Positions 43,535 through 55,316 of a stretch of DNA of 64,000 nt are shown piece by piece (position 1 is the stretch's first letter; every line of letters starts with the position of its first letter). Under the pieces are notes generated by a model that was not told the origin of the DNA, searched no databases, and worked only from the letters and a program-made list of their open reading frames with translations. Both the position numbers and the translations under genes were made by a program. The stretch comes from Brachybacterium paraconglomeratum (GTDB lineage: Bacteria > Actinomycetota > Actinomycetes > Actinomycetales > Dermabacteraceae): contig NZ_ML133860.1 in NCBI RefSeq assembly GCF_003994255.1, forward strand, positions 62,001 through 126,000, in the 5' to 3' direction.

Positions 43535-44710
43535 ATGAGCATTCCACCCACCCAGCAGCCCGGGTCCTCGGCGCGCCCCCCGGCGCCGCCCGCCCGCCCC
43601 GCGCCGCAGGGCTCGGCCCCGAGCGCCTCAGGACCGGGCGCCCCGCCTCAGGGCGTCCAGGGCCAGGCGGTCCAGGGCCACGGCGCCCCTGCGCGACGGC
43701 CCGGCGGCTTCGCCCCCGCCGCCCGCGCGATCTCCCCCGGCGATCTCGAGCGCAGCGGCGCGATCGTCTCGACGATCACGAAGGTGTTCCAGTCGCGCGT
43801 GGTGGGCCAGGAGAACCTGCGCCTGTCGCTGCTGACCGCGCTGGCCGCCGGCGGGCACGTGCTGCTGGAGTCGGTGCCGGGCCTGGCGAAGACCACCGCC
43901 GCGAGCGCGCTGGCCTCCTCGATCACGGGCTCCTTCGCCCGTATCCAGTGCACCCCCGACCTGATGCCCAACGACATCATCGGCACCCAGATCTTCAACT
44001 ACGGCTCGGGCACCTTCACCACCCAGCTCGGGCCGGTCCACGCGAACGTGGTGCTGCTGGACGAGATCAACCGCTCCAGCGCCAAGACGCAGTCGGCGAT
44101 GCTCGAGGCGATGCAGGAGCGGCAGACCTCCATCGGCGGCGAGGTGTACCGCCTGCCCGAGCCGTTCATGGTGCTGGCGACCCAGAACCCGATCGAGGAG
44201 GAGGGCACCTACGTCCTCCCCGAGGCGCAGATGGACCGCTTCCTGATGAAGGAGATCCTCACCTACCCGCGCCCCGCCGAGGAGCACGAGATCCTCGACC
44301 GCTCCACCGCCGGCAGCCTCACCGGCCCCCGCGAGGCCGTCGGCACCGTCACCCTCGAGGACGTCCGCTTCCTGCAGCAGATGGTCGACCAGGTCTACGT
44401 CGACCCCGCCGTGAAGCGGTACATCATCGACCTGGTCTTCACCACGCGCGGCTCCGGCCCCCGCCCGGTCCCGAACCTCACCCAGTCGGTGCGCGTCGGC
44501 GCGAGCCCCCGCGGCTCCCTCGCGCTGATGCGGGTGGGCCAGGCGCACGCCCTGCTGCACGGCCGCGACTACGTCACCCCCGACGACGTGCGCGCCATGC
44601 GCTACGGCGTGCTGCGCCACCGCCTCGTGCTGACCTTCGACGCGCTCGCCAGCGGCATCAAGCCCGAGCAGATCATCGACGCGGTGTTCCACGCCGTGCC
44701 GATGCCCTGA
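43535..44710 (+). CDS. MoxR-family AAA+ ATPase
   Basis: A 391-residue chaperone-like ATPase. A Pro/Gln/Gly-rich N-terminal region (about 1-70) is followed by the AAA+ core with Walker A ESVPGLAKTTA, Walker B NVVLLDEINR, sensor 1 LATQNPIEEEGTYVLPEAQ and the lid sequence SPRGSLALMRVGQAHALLHGR, all normal for the MoxR proper subfamily. Start codons at 43496, 43514 and 43535 are all in frame; the last was taken because it has a GGGGGA upstream, though the spacing is long. It heads a cluster with DUF58 and VWA proteins that MoxR proteins are thought to activate by metal or cofactor insertion or remodelling. Confidence 0.92.
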   Translation: MSIPPTQQPGSSARPPAPPARPAPQGSAPSASGPGAPPQGVQGQAVQGHGAPARRPGGFAPAARAISPGDLERSGAIVSTITKVFQSRVVGQENLRLSLLTALAAGGHVLLESVPGLAKTTAASALASSITGSFARIQCTPDLMPNDIIGTQIFNYGSGTFTTQLGPVHANVVLLDEINRSSAKTQSAMLEAMQERQTSIGGEVYRLPEPFMVLATQNPIEEEGTYVLPEAQMDRFLMKEILTYPRPAEEHEILDRSTAGSLTGPREAVGTVTLEDVRFLQQMVDQVYVDPAVKRYIIDLVFTTRGSGPRPVPNLTQSVRVGASPRGSLALMRVGQAHALLHGRDYVTPDDVRAMRYGVLRHRLVLTFDALASGIKPEQIIDAVFHAVPMP

Positions 44711-44734
44711 CCGGCCGCGCACGAAGGGACCGCG

Positions 44735-45631
44735 ATGGCGACCTCGCTCCTCACCCGGGTCAAGGCCCGGGTGGACCTGCACACCTCGAACCGGGCGCGC
44801 GGCCTCATCCAGGGCCGCGGCCGTTCGCTGTTCAAGGGCAGCGGCGAGGACTTCGATGACCTGAAGTACTACCAGCCCGGTGACAAGATCTCCGACATCG
44901 ACTGGAAGGCCACGGCCCGCTCCGGCGAGCCGTTGATCCGCCAGTTCAACGAGGAGCGGGTGCGGCACCTCTCGATCGTGGCGGACACCTCCTCGTCGAT
45001 GGCGGCGACCGCGGCCGACGGCTCCTCCAAGCGGGACGCGATGGTCCTCGCCGCCGGGATGGTGTGCTTCCTGGCCCAGAAGAGTGGCGACCTGGTCGGC
45101 ATGGTCGGCGGCAGCGAGTCCTCCCCGCTCCAGCTGCCCTCCCGCTCCAGCGACGGTCATCTCGAGCTGCTGCTGCGCACCATCCAGCAGGGCACCACCA
45201 CGGCGTCCCCGAGCGCGGACAGCGCCTGGCTTCTCGAGCGCGCCTTCCGCATCACCACCCGCTCGACGCTGATGGCCCTGATCACCGACGAGGCCCATCC
45301 CTCCGTGGAGGACTTCACGCTGCTGCGCCGCCTGACCACCCGCCACGACCTGCTGGTGATCCGCATCGCCGATGCGGACCCGCTGCAGGGCGAGGAGCTC
45401 GACCACGACGTGGTCGACGTCGACGTCCCGCGCGAGATCGCGTCCATGGCGCGCACCTCGGCGAAGGTCGCCCGGGACGTGGCCGCCTACCGCCGCGCCC
45501 GCAGCGAGGGCATCACCGAGATGCTCGACCGCCTCCACGTCAGCCACCTGCTCACGCGCGGCGAGACCACGGTCGTGGACGACATGATCGCGATGCTGCG
45601 CGCCCGGGAGTACCGCCATGCCCGTGCCTGA
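44735..45631 (+). CDS. DUF58 domain protein
   Basis: A 298-residue protein of the family always seen beside MoxR. The signature is GRGRSLFKGSGEDFDDLKYY followed by GDKISDIDWKATARSGEPLIRQF, and the VWA-like C-terminal half holds LSIVADTSSSM, a near-MIDAS motif. It lacks the N-terminal transmembrane helices of longer DUF58 proteins. GAAGGGA precedes the ATG. Its role is unknown; DUF58 proteins are thought to be partners or substrates of MoxR. The end overlaps the next gene by 14 bases. Confidence 0.9.
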   Translation: MATSLLTRVKARVDLHTSNRARGLIQGRGRSLFKGSGEDFDDLKYYQPGDKISDIDWKATARSGEPLIRQFNEERVRHLSIVADTSSSMAATAADGSSKRDAMVLAAGMVCFLAQKSGDLVGMVGGSESSPLQLPSRSSDGHLELLLRTIQQGTTTASPSADSAWLLERAFRITTRSTLMALITDEAHPSVEDFTLLRRLTTRHDLLVIRIADADPLQGEELDHDVVDVDVPREIASMARTSAKVARDVAAYRRARSEGITEMLDRLHVSHLLTRGETTVVDDMIAMLRAREYRHARA

Positions 45632-46133
45632 CCCGCTGCTGCGCCCCGCCGCGCGTCTGCTCGCCGAGCCCGCGCCCGGCGAGATCATCGACCCGCCCCA
45701 GTACTCGATCGCCTGGGTGATCCTCGCGGTGCTGTGCGTGCTGGTGATCATCGCCCTGGTCGTGGGGACGCTGAAGATCACCCGCGCGATCGAGAAGCGG
45801 ATCGCCTACCGCTCCCGCCCCAGCGACCTCGAGTCGCTGAAGGCCGAGTTCCTGCGCGCCGTGAACGAGCTCGCCGACCGGCACGAGGCCGAGGAGCTCG
45901 GCGCCCGCGAGGGCCACCACGAGCTCACCGGCGTCATGCGCCGCTTCGTCAAGCGCACCACCGGCCACGACGTCACCAGCCAGGACCTCGCCACGCTGCG
46001 CGCCGATCAGCGCACCCGCGCGGTCGGCGAGCTGATCGCGGATCTCTACGAGCCCGACTTCGCCCTGGCGTCGGACCGCGAGCTGCGGGAGTCGGTGCGG
46101 CGCGCGCGGGAGGTGATCCGGGAATGGTCATGA
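45618..46133 (+). CDS. Small single-span membrane protein of the MoxR cluster
   Basis: A 171-residue protein with a short extracytoplasmic start (EIIDPPQYS), one hydrophobic helix (about 30-52) and a charged cytoplasmic domain of helices (RPSDLESLKAEFLRAVNELADRHE). It occupies the place that DUF4381-like proteins hold in other MoxR/Bat operons, but I see no conserved motif that proves membership. It overlaps DUF58 upstream and the VWA gene downstream. Confidence 0.75.
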   Translation: MPVPDPLLRPAARLLAEPAPGEIIDPPQYSIAWVILAVLCVLVIIALVVGTLKITRAIEKRIAYRSRPSDLESLKAEFLRAVNELADRHEAEELGAREGHHELTGVMRRFVKRTTGHDVTSQDLATLRADQRTRAVGELIADLYEPDFALASDRELRESVRRAREVIREWS

Positions 46134-47146
46134 CCTTCTGGTGGGTCACCGCCCTGCTGCTGCTGGCCGCGATCGTGGTCTGGGCGATCACGTTCTGGAA
46201 CCGTCGCTCCCTGCGCCGCTCCCCGGTGCTGATCGCGAACTCGCAGTACATGGACCGGATCCCGAGCTTCGCCCGGGCCCAGCGGGCTGCGCGCGTGGTG
46301 CGCGCCGCCCAGGTCGGCATCGCCGTCCTCGCGGTGCTCGCCGCCTCGCTGCTCTCGGGCCGGATCGCGAGCGAGCGGATCGAGACTCCCGAGTTCGCCA
46401 GCCGCGACATCGTGCTGTGCCTGGACGTGTCGGGCTCGATGTACGAGTACGACACCGAGATCCTCTCCACCTTTGCGGAGATGGTCGACTCCTTCGAGGG
46501 GGAGCGGGTGGCGCTGACGATCTTCAACTCGACCAGCCGCACCGTCTTCCCGCTGACCAACGACTACGACCTCATCGAGCGCGAGCTGCGCGAGGGCGCG
46601 GAGGCGATCGACTTCGACGAGTTCGGCTACCGGCTCGGGAACAAGGACTATCCCGAGGAGAAGGTGCGCCAGTACGTCGAGTTCGTCGAGGGCACCAAGG
46701 GCATCCCCGACGAGGCCTCGATCGTGCCCGACGGGCTCGCGTCCTGCGCGCAGGTCTTCGACCAGGCGGAGCAGGACCGGTCGCGCTCGATCATCTTCGC
46801 GACCGACAACGAGGTTAACGGCGAGCCGGTGTTCACCCTGCAGGAGGCGACCCAGCGCGTCGCCGACCGCGAGATCGACCTGTACACCTTCTATCCCGGC
46901 GCCTACGAGTGTGGCCCCGGCTGCTTCGAGGAGCTGCAGACGGCGACCGAGGACCAGGACGGCGAGCTGTACGAGTCCTCCGACCCCCAGGCGATCCCCT
47001 CGATCATCGGCGAGATCCAGAAGAACCAGGCCGAGGTGCTCGGGGCGGAGCCGTCCGTGGTGCGCACCGACCATCCCGCGATCGGCTTCACCCTGACCTT
47101 CCTGTCCCTGGTGGGGATCCTCGTGCTGGGCTGGAGGTCGCGCTGA
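46124..47146 (+). CDS. VWA-domain membrane protein, BatA-like
   Basis: A 340-residue protein with N-terminal transmembrane helices (about 5-25 and 61-78), an extracytoplasmic or peripheral VWA domain and a C-terminal helix (about 316-335). The metal-ion-dependent adhesion site is intact: Asp101, Ser103 and Ser105 in CLDVSGSMYEYD, then FNSTSRTVFPLT and the third-loop region FATDNEVNGEP. The ATG at 46124 is ten bases after GGAGG; ATG at 46130 is the alternative overlapping the upstream stop. BatA/BatB proteins form complexes in the membrane in Francisella and Bacteroides and contribute to stress tolerance. Confidence 0.88.
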   Translation: MVMTFWWVTALLLLAAIVVWAITFWNRRSLRRSPVLIANSQYMDRIPSFARAQRAARVVRAAQVGIAVLAVLAASLLSGRIASERIETPEFASRDIVLCLDVSGSMYEYDTEILSTFAEMVDSFEGERVALTIFNSTSRTVFPLTNDYDLIERELREGAEAIDFDEFGYRLGNKDYPEEKVRQYVEFVEGTKGIPDEASIVPDGLASCAQVFDQAEQDRSRSIIFATDNEVNGEPVFTLQEATQRVADREIDLYTFYPGAYECGPGCFEELQTATEDQDGELYESSDPQAIPSIIGEIQKNQAEVLGAEPSVVRTDHPAIGFTLTFLSLVGILVLGWRSR

Positions 47147-48141
47147 TGCACCTCGAGATGCTGATGCCCCTGTGGGCGATCATCCCGCTGTTCGGGGCGA
47201 TGCTGGTGCTGTGCACGGTGATGGTCGTGCGCCGTCCCCGCCAGCGCGGTGCCTGGGCGCGGCGCACCCTGATGGTGCTGCTGCTGCTCGTGGTCGCGCT
47301 GCGTCCGGTGACCCCGATCGAGGGGGAGGAGACCCAGCGCATGAACGCGAACGTGTTCTTCGTCGTGGACCGCACCGGGTCGATGAACGCCGAGGACTAC
47401 GCCGGCGAGCAGCCGCGCCTGGAGGGCGTGAAGCAGGACATGCAGCAGGTGATGTCCATGACCGAGGGCGCCCGCTACTCGATCATCGCCTTCGACTCCA
47501 CCGCCACCGAGCAGCTCCCGCTGACCACCGACGCGGGCGCCGCGAAGGCCTGGGTCGACACCCTGACCACCGAGCCCACCGCCTATTCGACCGGCTCCAA
47601 CGTGGACCGGCCGCTGCCGTCCCTGCTGAGGGAGATCTCCGACGCGAAGCGCGAGGACCCCGACTCGTCCGTGCTGGTGTACTTCCTCTCCGACGGCGAG
47701 AACACCGACGAGCAGGAGTCGGAGTCCTTCTCGCAGGCTGCCGGCTTCGTCGACGGCGGCGGCGTGCTCGGCTACGGCACGGCCGAGGGCGGGCCGATGA
47801 AGATCCAGGGCGGCGAGGAGGACGGCGAGTACATCACCGGCTCCGACGGGCAGCCCGGCATCTCCACGATCGACGAGCAGCAGCTGCAGACCATCGCGGG
47901 CGAGCTCGGCGTGCCCTATCTGCACCGCACCGACCCCGAGGCCCCGATCGAGGGCACCATGGACGGCATCACCCTGCGTCCGGTCCCGACGGAGTCCACC
48001 CGGGGCGTGGCGAGCTTCGACGACTGGTACTGGCTCGCCTCGATCCCGCTGACGGCCCTGCTGATCTGGGAGCTGGGGGAGATGACCTACCGGCTCCCGC
48101 GCCGGCTGGACCGCCACGACATCCGAGGAGCACAGCGATGA
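47146..48141 (+). CDS. VWA-domain membrane protein, BatB-like
   Basis: A second VWA protein of 331 residues with N-terminal helices (about 7-28 and 39-53), a VWA domain and a C-terminal helix (about 292-309). Its metal site reads DRTGSM (Asp75, Thr77, Ser79), a Thr-for-Ser variant of DxSxS that still supplies an oxygen ligand, with FLSDGENTDEQE as the Asp-containing third loop. It shares the topology of the preceding gene but is only distantly similar in sequence. GGAGGT precedes the ATG; the start overlaps the upstream stop (TGATG) and the end overlaps the next gene (ATGA). Confidence 0.88.
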   Translation: MHLEMLMPLWAIIPLFGAMLVLCTVMVVRRPRQRGAWARRTLMVLLLLVVALRPVTPIEGEETQRMNANVFFVVDRTGSMNAEDYAGEQPRLEGVKQDMQQVMSMTEGARYSIIAFDSTATEQLPLTTDAGAAKAWVDTLTTEPTAYSTGSNVDRPLPSLLREISDAKREDPDSSVLVYFLSDGENTDEQESESFSQAAGFVDGGGVLGYGTAEGGPMKIQGGEEDGEYITGSDGQPGISTIDEQQLQTIAGELGVPYLHRTDPEAPIEGTMDGITLRPVPTESTRGVASFDDWYWLASIPLTALLIWELGEMTYRLPRRLDRHDIRGAQR

Positions 48142-49097
48142 GCACGTCCCTCGACCCGCGCCCCGCGGCGCCGGCCCCCTACGAGTCCCGGCCGCCCGCG
48201 CTCGCGCAGGACACCCGCGGCAGCGCGAAGGACTTCGGGCTGAACCGGGCCCGGCTGCGGAAGGTGCGGATCATCGTGTTCGCGATCCTGGCCCTGCCGA
48301 TCCTGGCCCTGGCCCTGCTGGCGCTGAAGTTCGTCTCCATGCCGATCGCGCAGGCCACCCACCTGGACGCCTACGGGGAGCAGGACTACCCGGCCGCGAT
48401 CGAGCGCCTCGCCCCGGTGCAGGTCGCCAACTGGTTCGAGCCCTACCTCCCGCACCTCTCCGAGGGCACGGCCCTGCTCCAGCAGGGGGAGGACGCGGCC
48501 GCGGAGGCCGAGCTGCGGACCGCGCTGGAGGAGTGTAACTCCCACAGCGACCTGAACTCCCCGATGCACGCCCAGTGCAAGATCCTCAACAACCTCGCGC
48601 TCTCCATCGAGCGCCAGGCCGACCTGATCGAGGACCCCCAGGCCCGCGCCGACCGGCTCTTCGAGGCCGAGGAGCTGCTCGCCCCGTGCGCCGGCGGCGG
48701 AGGCGGCGGCGAGGGCGAGGGTCAGGGCCAGGGCGGCGGCGGTGGCGGCGAGGGCACCGGCAACGAGGACTCCGAGACCACCGAGGAGAACGGCGAGCGG
48801 GTCGAGGAGAAGCGCCGCGGCGCCGACGAGGAGGCCGGCAACGATCCCGACGCCCGCGGCGAGGAGCAGGGCGGCGAGGGGGAGGAGCAGGGCGACACCC
48901 CGCAGCAGCAGGACCCCGGCGAGCCGAAGCAGGACGACCCCGAGGGCGACGGCCCCGAGGAGGAGAATCCCACCGACGGCTCCTCCGAGGAGGACAGCAA
49001 GGACGACGAGGTCGAGCAGCGCAACCGTGACGCCCAGGGCGGCGACGGCGGCGACGAGACCGGAGGCTCCCCGCAGGACCCGGAGCGTCCCTGGTGA
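48138..49097 (+). CDS. TPR-like membrane protein with acidic tail, BatC-like
   Basis: A 319-residue protein with a cytoplasmic N-terminus, one transmembrane helix (about 37-58), about 110 residues of helical repeats (YPAAIERLAPVQVANWFEPY, CKILNNLALSIERQADLI) and then some 135 residues made almost entirely of Gly, Glu, Gln, Asp, Pro and Asn. The tail is probably disordered and strongly negative. Bat operons usually include a TPR protein such as BatC, and this gene fits that role. A pair of Cys residues (CNSHSDLNSPMHAQC, about 134-148) could form a disulfide. It ends the MoxR cluster, overlapping the cysteine desulfurase start. Confidence 0.82.
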   Translation: MSTSLDPRPAAPAPYESRPPALAQDTRGSAKDFGLNRARLRKVRIIVFAILALPILALALLALKFVSMPIAQATHLDAYGEQDYPAAIERLAPVQVANWFEPYLPHLSEGTALLQQGEDAAAEAELRTALEECNSHSDLNSPMHAQCKILNNLALSIERQADLIEDPQARADRLFEAEELLAPCAGGGGGGEGEGQGQGGGGGGEGTGNEDSETTEENGERVEEKRRGADEEAGNDPDARGEEQGGEGEEQGDTPQQQDPGEPKQDDPEGDGPEEENPTDGSSEEDSKDDEVEQRNRDAQGGDGGDETGGSPQDPERPW

Positions 49098-50287
49098 CCG
49101 CCGACGCGACGAGCCCGGAGCGCGCCTATCTCGATCACGCCGCGACCACGGTCCTGCGCCCCGCCGCCCGGGACGCCTTCCTGGAGGCCTCGACCGCCTG
49201 GGGCAACCCCTCCTCGGTCCACACCGCCGGCCGGCGCGCCCGCGGAGTGCTCGATGAGGCGCTGAGTCGCATCGCGGAGCTGCTCGGCGTGCCCCGCAGC
49301 TGGCTGATCATGACCTCCGGCGGCACCGAGGCGGACAACCTCGCGCTGCGCGGCGCGCCGCTCGGGGTGCGGGCGAAGGACCCGGGCCGCACCGCCGTCG
49401 CGGTCGCCGCGACCGACCATCCCGCCGTGCTCGCCACCGCCCGCGCTCTCGCCGCCGGCACCGAGCCGTTCGCGCTGCGGGAGCTGCCCGTCGACCCCCG
49501 CGGCGTGCTGCGGACCGACGGGGTCGAGCAGGCGCTGGCCGACTCGCGTGTCGGCGTGCTCAGCGCCGCGCTCGTGAACAACGAGACCGGCGCCGTCCAG
49601 GACATCGCCGCGCTCGCCGAGGCGGCCCGCGCCCACGGCACCCTCCTGCACACCGATGCGGTCCAGGCCGCCGGGCACGTGGCTCTGCCCGGTCCCGAGG
49701 ACGTGGACCTGATGTCCCTGTCCGGGCACAAGATCGGCGCCCCCGTCGGCGTCGGCGTGCTCGTGGCGCGGCCGGGCGTGGCCTTCGCGCCGACCAGCAC
49801 CGGCGGCGGACAGCAGCGCGGGGTCCGCTCCGGCACCCTCGACGCCGCCCAGGCCGCGGCCTTCGCCGCCGCGCTCGAGGAGGCACTCGCGGAGCGGGAG
49901 CAGCGCTCCGCCGAGGTGCGGCAGCTCTCCGCGCGCCTGCGCCGCGGGATCGCGGAGATCGACCCGTCCGTCCGCTTCACCCTGCCGGAGGACTCCCCGC
50001 AGTCCGGGCACATCCTCCACCTCGTGCTGCCCGGCGCGGACAGCGATGCGCTGCTGTTCCTGCTGGACGAGCGCGGGATCGACACCTCCGCGGGCTCGGC
50101 CTGCTCGGCCGGGGTCACCCAGGCCAGCCCCGTCCTCGCCGCGATGGGCGTGACCGACGAGGACTCACGCGGCGCGCTGCGGCTGTCGCTGGGCTGGACG
50201 AGCACCGAGCGCGACGTCGAGCTGCTGCTGGCCGCGCTGCCGGAGGCGCTCCAGCGGGCCCGCGCCGTCGGCTCCCTGCGCCGCTGA
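49094..50287 (+). CDS. Cysteine desulfurase
   Basis: A PLP enzyme of 397 residues that moves sulfur from cysteine to an acceptor. Lys213 in LSGHKIGAP binds PLP, TDAVQAAGHV supplies the PLP-contacting Asp and His, and the persulfide Cys337 is in SAGSACSAGV. The GTG start overlaps the end of the Bat-like gene, yet functionally it belongs with mnmA downstream, for which it would provide the sulfur for 2-thiouridine in tRNA. The order desulfurase-mnmA-MetE-like-ligA is conserved in Mycobacterium and other actinobacteria. Confidence 0.95.
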   Translation: MTADATSPERAYLDHAATTVLRPAARDAFLEASTAWGNPSSVHTAGRRARGVLDEALSRIAELLGVPRSWLIMTSGGTEADNLALRGAPLGVRAKDPGRTAVAVAATDHPAVLATARALAAGTEPFALRELPVDPRGVLRTDGVEQALADSRVGVLSAALVNNETGAVQDIAALAEAARAHGTLLHTDAVQAAGHVALPGPEDVDLMSLSGHKIGAPVGVGVLVARPGVAFAPTSTGGGQQRGVRSGTLDAAQAAAFAAALEEALAEREQRSAEVRQLSARLRRGIAEIDPSVRFTLPEDSPQSGHILHLVLPGADSDALLFLLDERGIDTSAGSACSAGVTQASPVLAAMGVTDEDSRGALRLSLGWTSTERDVELLLAALPEALQRARAVGSLRR

Positions 50288-50340
50288 GCACGGGGCGCAT
50301 CTCACGTCCCCAGAGCTCTGGGGGAGGGGCCCCGGCTCCG

Positions 50341-50346
50341 TAGACT
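50341..50346 (+). promoter_or_regulatory. -10 box of mnmA
   Basis: TAGACT lies 55 bases upstream of mnmA, in the short gap after the desulfurase gene. An AGGAGGA ribosome binding site follows. Confidence 0.5.
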
Positions 50347-50401
50347 CGTGGGGATGCGCCCGCAGGGGCGGGCAGGGACGCACCACGGAGGAGGACGCAC
50401 C

Positions 50402-51517
50402 ATGAAGGTGCTCGCGGCGATGAGCGGCGGCGTGGACTCCGCCGTGGCGGCCGCACGGGCCGCCGAGGCCGGCCATGAGGTGGTCGGCGTGCACATGGCG
50501 CTGTCGAAGAGCCGCGACCAGACCCGCACCGGCTCCCGCGGCTGCTGCACCGTCGAGGACGCCTCCGACGCGCGCGTCGCCGCCGAGAGGATCGGCATCC
50601 CCTACTACGTCTGGGACCTCTCCGACGACTTCCACGACCTGGTCGTGGAGGACTTCCTCACCGAGTACGCGGCCGGCCGCACCCCCAACCCGTGCGTGCG
50701 CTGCAACGAGCGGATCAAGTTCGCCTCCCTCCTCGAGCGGGCCACGGCGCTGGGCTTCGACGCGGTGTGCACCGGGCACTACGCCTCGATCCGCGCCGAC
50801 GGCCCCGGCGGTGCCCCCTCCCTGCACCGCTCCCGCAACCAGGCCAAGGACCAGTCCTACGTCCTGGCCGTGATGGGCCCGGAGGCGGCCCGACGCTCCC
50901 TCTTCCCGCTCGGCGAGGACGAGACCAAGGAGGCCGTCCGCGCCGAGGCGCGGAAGCGCGGCCTCGGCGTCTCCACCAAGCCCGACAGCTATGACATCTG
51001 CTTCGTCGCCGACGGCGACACCCGCGGCTTCCTCGAGCGGCACCTCGGCGAGGCGCCCGGGGAGGTCGTCGACACAGGCGGCACGGTGCTCGGCACCCAT
51101 CGCGGCACCCACGGCTTCACCGTCGGACAGCGCCGCGGCCTCGGGATCCAGCAGCCCGCCGCCGACGGCGCGCCCCGCTACGTGGTCGACATCGACCCCG
51201 CCTCCCGACAGGTGGTGATCGGCGCGGCCGAGCTGCTCTCCCGCCGCGAGCTGGTCGCCACCGACCTGATCGCCTTCGAGCCGCTCGAGGCCGGCCGCGC
51301 CGTCACCGCGCAGATCCGCGCCCACGGCGAGGCGCTGCCCGGAAGGATCCTCGAGGTCCCCACCGCGGCGACGACACCCGCGAGCGGCGGCACGTCCGGC
51401 GGCCTGCTGCGCGTCGCCCTCGACACCCCGGTGCGCGGCGTCGCGCCCGGCCAGACCCTCGTCCTCTACGACGGCGACCGCGTGCTCGCCGCAGCCACCC
51501 TGGAGCGTCGCCCATGA
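50402..51517 (+). CDS. mnmA: tRNA-specific 2-thiouridylase MnmA
   Basis: A 371-residue enzyme that thiolates U34 of tRNAs for Glu, Gln and Lys. It begins with the PP-loop ATP-binding motif AAMSGGVDSAVAA (5-17). The two catalytic cysteines are those of TPNPCVRCNE and PDSYDICFVADG, and an extra CC pair (GCCTVED) occurs near residue 42. The ATG at 50402 follows GGAGGAGG by about seven bases; longer in-frame upstream sequence has no such signal. Its stop overlaps the next start. Confidence 0.96.
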   Translation: MKVLAAMSGGVDSAVAAARAAEAGHEVVGVHMALSKSRDQTRTGSRGCCTVEDASDARVAAERIGIPYYVWDLSDDFHDLVVEDFLTEYAAGRTPNPCVRCNERIKFASLLERATALGFDAVCTGHYASIRADGPGGAPSLHRSRNQAKDQSYVLAVMGPEAARRSLFPLGEDETKEAVRAEARKRGLGVSTKPDSYDICFVADGDTRGFLERHLGEAPGEVVDTGGTVLGTHRGTHGFTVGQRRGLGIQQPAADGAPRYVVDIDPASRQVVIGAAELLSRRELVATDLIAFEPLEAGRAVTAQIRAHGEALPGRILEVPTAATTPASGGTSGGLLRVALDTPVRGVAPGQTLVLYDGDRVLAAATLERRP

Positions 51518-52638
51518 GCCCCCTGCTCACCCTCACCGGTGACGGCACCTTCCGCGCCCCGACCACGGAGGAGGCCCAGCGCCTCGATCTGCCCGACGAC
51601 CCGCACCTCGCCGCGCTGCTGCGCCTGCGCGCTCTGCTGGGCGACGACCTCGAGGAGCAGATCGCGACCCGGCTCTACCTGCCCTCCGCGCTCGGCCTGG
51701 ACGAGACCGACCACCTGCTGCCCGCGACCCTCGCCCTGCTCGCCGAGACCACGGGCGACCTGGTCAGCTATGGCTGGCGGCTCGGCGCCGGGACGGGCCT
51801 GGCCTGGCAGCACGCCCGCGAGCTGCGGGCCCGGGTGCTGGACGCGGCCCGGATCGCCTGGCTCGGCTACGAGGGCACGGTCATGGCCACGACCCTCGGG
51901 CCCGCGACCCTCGCCGGCGCCACCTTCCTGCAGTCCGGGGAGCGGACCCTCGCCGATCCCGGCGCGGTGCGGGACCTGCCGATGCTGCTGGCCGAGGGGC
52001 TCGTGGACCATCTCACCGAGCTGCGTGAGCGCGTGCCCGGCGGTCACCAGCACGTGCTGGTGCGCGAGGACGCGGTCGCCGCGATCCACCAGGGCCGCAT
52101 CCCCACGCCCTCGGGCCGCCGGCGCTACGACCCGCTCCCTGCCCCCGAGATCGCGGTGCTGTGGCGCTCGCTGTACGTGGCGCTGGAGGACTACGGCCTG
52201 GACGCCCGCGACGTGACCCTCGGCGTCGGCGCCGACATCGCCCTGCTGCGGGCTGCGCGCGAGGCGGGCGCCCGGCGCATGGCGATCGCCCCGCGCCGCC
52301 TCCCGTCGCTGTCCACTCCCGAGGGCCGCGCGCTCTGGGAGGGCATCGCCGAGGCCGCCGACGACGGCTGCGCCTTCGAGATCGTGGTCGACCCCCGCCC
52401 CGGCGGAAACCTCGCTCCCGAGCTCGAGACGATGCTGGAGACCTGGAGGCGCCTCGGACATGCCGAGACCGATGCCGCGGGCGTCACGGTCATCGCGCAC
52501 ACCGGCGCCTCCCACGGCCTGCACTCCGGCCGGGTGGATCCCTCCGCCCAGCCCGAGCACTCGACCCTGCTGGACGAGGCGGCGCTCGAGGCGATGCTGC
52601 GGATCGCCCCCACCTGGGCGGAGCGCGTCTCCGCCTGA
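51514..52638 (+). CDS. MetE-like (cobalamin-independent methionine synthase fold) protein of unknown activity
   Basis: A 374-residue protein in the place occupied by the MetE-like hypothetical between mnmA and ligA in Mycobacterium. Segments such as LGPATLAGATFL, GERTLADPGAVRDL and IHQGRIPTPSG match that family. The residues needed for methionine synthesis appear to be lost: only one Cys (DDGCAF) is present, so the His-Cys-Glu-Cys zinc site of MetE cannot form, and the DEP segment of relatives reads REDAV. It may have taken on another role, possibly in tRNA or DNA metabolism suggested only by neighbours. It overlaps mnmA by ATGA. Confidence 0.78.
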   Translation: MSPLLTLTGDGTFRAPTTEEAQRLDLPDDPHLAALLRLRALLGDDLEEQIATRLYLPSALGLDETDHLLPATLALLAETTGDLVSYGWRLGAGTGLAWQHARELRARVLDAARIAWLGYEGTVMATTLGPATLAGATFLQSGERTLADPGAVRDLPMLLAEGLVDHLTELRERVPGGHQHVLVREDAVAAIHQGRIPTPSGRRRYDPLPAPEIAVLWRSLYVALEDYGLDARDVTLGVGADIALLRAAREAGARRMAIAPRRLPSLSTPEGRALWEGIAEAADDGCAFEIVVDPRPGGNLAPELETMLETWRRLGHAETDAAGVTVIAHTGASHGLHSGRVDPSAQPEHSTLLDEAALEAMLRIAPTWAERVSA

Positions 52639-55239
<2,601 letters not shown>

Positions 55240-55316
55240 CCGCCCCCAGACCCAGGAGCAGCGACGCAGGAGGACGAGCGGGCCGACGGTCTCGACACCG
55301 CTCACCCGTGATGGAA

